Origin: Nemophila menziesii
Lineage: Eukaryota; Streptophyta; Magnoliopsida; Boraginales; Hydrophyllaceae
Assembly: GCA_029959085.1 (NCBI GenBank)
Contig: JARWIR010000050.1
Span: 5,015,927-5,079,926, forward strand
Direction: 5' to 3'
DNA length: 64,000 nucleotides
A program made the translations under genes and the position numbers. Below are positions 63,837 through 64,000 of the stretch, piece after piece (positions within the stretch are counted from its first letter, which is position 1; each line of letters begins with the position of its first letter). Below the pieces are notes generated by a model that searched no databases, was not told the origin of the DNA, and saw only the letters and a list, made by a program, of their open reading frames with translations.

Positions 63837-64000
63837 CTAACATGAACAATCTAATTATCCACCTCAGAATATTTTGAATATACTTTTTCTGTAGACTGAA
63901 TTTCAGAGTGTAATCAAAAAATTATAATTCAACTAAAATTCAACATAAAAATTTATAAGTAAACTGAATATATTTTCTTAATAAACATCCAAATAGTTAT
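63071..64000 (-). repeat. Array unit 15, partial (930 bp, cut by window end)
   Basis: Only the first 0.93 kb is inside the window. The anchor has one change (gttataaagg). A short deletion near 63,984 removes part of aatgatcacatcc. Confidence 0.95.

Larger units (their letters stand above)
1..64000. repeat. Tandem macrosatellite array, ~4.5-kb unit, 14 full copies plus a partial one
   Basis: The whole window is a head-to-tail array. The anchor gttataagggacccactg occurs at 1, 4548, 9054, 13585, 18148, 22676, 27141, 31605, 36070, 40533, 45022, 49534, 54045, 58541 and, with one substitution, 63071. All copies have the same orientation and align from end to end with scattered substitutions and small indels. 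No transposon termini, target-site duplications or unique DNA interrupt the array. The unit border is arbitrary: it cuts through the end of the minus-strand pseudogene. AT richness, GT/AG-bounded exon remnants and the HD-ZIP IV relic point to a plant nuclear genome. The array is unbounded on both sides. Confidence 0.98.

Noticed and set aside
1..64000. rRNA gene (rDNA) or 5S array
   Set aside because: The unit is far too AT-rich and shows no conserved rRNA segments. The coding remnants are HD-ZIP IV exons.
1..64000. LTR retrotransposon or DNA transposon array
   Set aside because: No terminal repeats, primer-binding site, polypurine tract, target-site duplications, reverse transcriptase or transposase motifs are visible in the unit.

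Overview
The window is one continuous tandem array. A unit of about 4.5 kb is repeated head to tail 14 times in full (lengths 4,463 to 4,563 bp, mean about 4,505 bp), and a 15th copy runs off the right end. I set the phase at the conserved string gttataagggacccactg, which also happens to start the window. No unique flanking DNA is present, so the array extends beyond both ends. The sequence is very AT-rich, full of A/T homopolymers, and has no intact protein-coding gene, no tRNA or rRNA gene, no CRISPR array and no recognisable transposon ends.

The organism is most likely a flowering plant (nuclear DNA). Each unit carries, on the minus strand, a broken gene whose exons read as the C-terminal half of a class IV homeodomain-leucine zipper (HD-ZIP IV) START-domain transcription factor, a plant-specific family. 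The exons lie in the correct order and are bounded by GT/AG sites. In minus-strand order they carry YKPLVGAGLAYGAKRW; then SLWLPLPPRRIFDF; then VVNGSDPRNRVSV; then QSNMLIL, a stop, SGGESDYVSLFPKGF, a frameshift, ILPDG, GSLITV, and a C-terminal tail VKNTIEHIKVS ending in TGA. The same stop and frameshift recur in every copy checked, so the gene was already dead when the unit was amplified. I could not find the homeodomain. Degenerate, weakly supported N-terminal remnants and a promoter-like patch lie further upstream.

Layout of one unit, in plus-strand coordinates from the unit start: pseudogene C-terminal exons (0-0.36 kb), two START-region exons (0.45-0.77 kb), AT-rich DNA with weak exon-like remnants (1.2-2.2 kb), a 20-bp minisatellite with 1 to 3 copies (about 2.27 kb), a promoter-like GGCCC/AGCCCA patch (about 2.34-2.43 kb), about 1.4 kb of AT-rich DNA with nothing recognisable, two exon-like segments of unknown origin including a proline-rich one (about 3.9-4.45 kb), and the last pseudogene codons spilling across the chosen unit border.

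Shared deletions and substitutions show how the array grew. Units 6-9 form one family (80-bp deletion) with a two-unit, roughly 8.93-kb higher-order repeat. Units 11 and 12 are nearly identical over about 3.6 kb. Units 13 and 14 share a 35-bp deletion and a GGCGCGCC site. A 33-bp deletion is shared by units 3, 11, 12 and 13. These overlapping patterns fit repeated unequal exchange and gene conversion. The main point of interest is a macrosatellite built from a dead HD-ZIP IV gene that still carries a conserved promoter-like patch.
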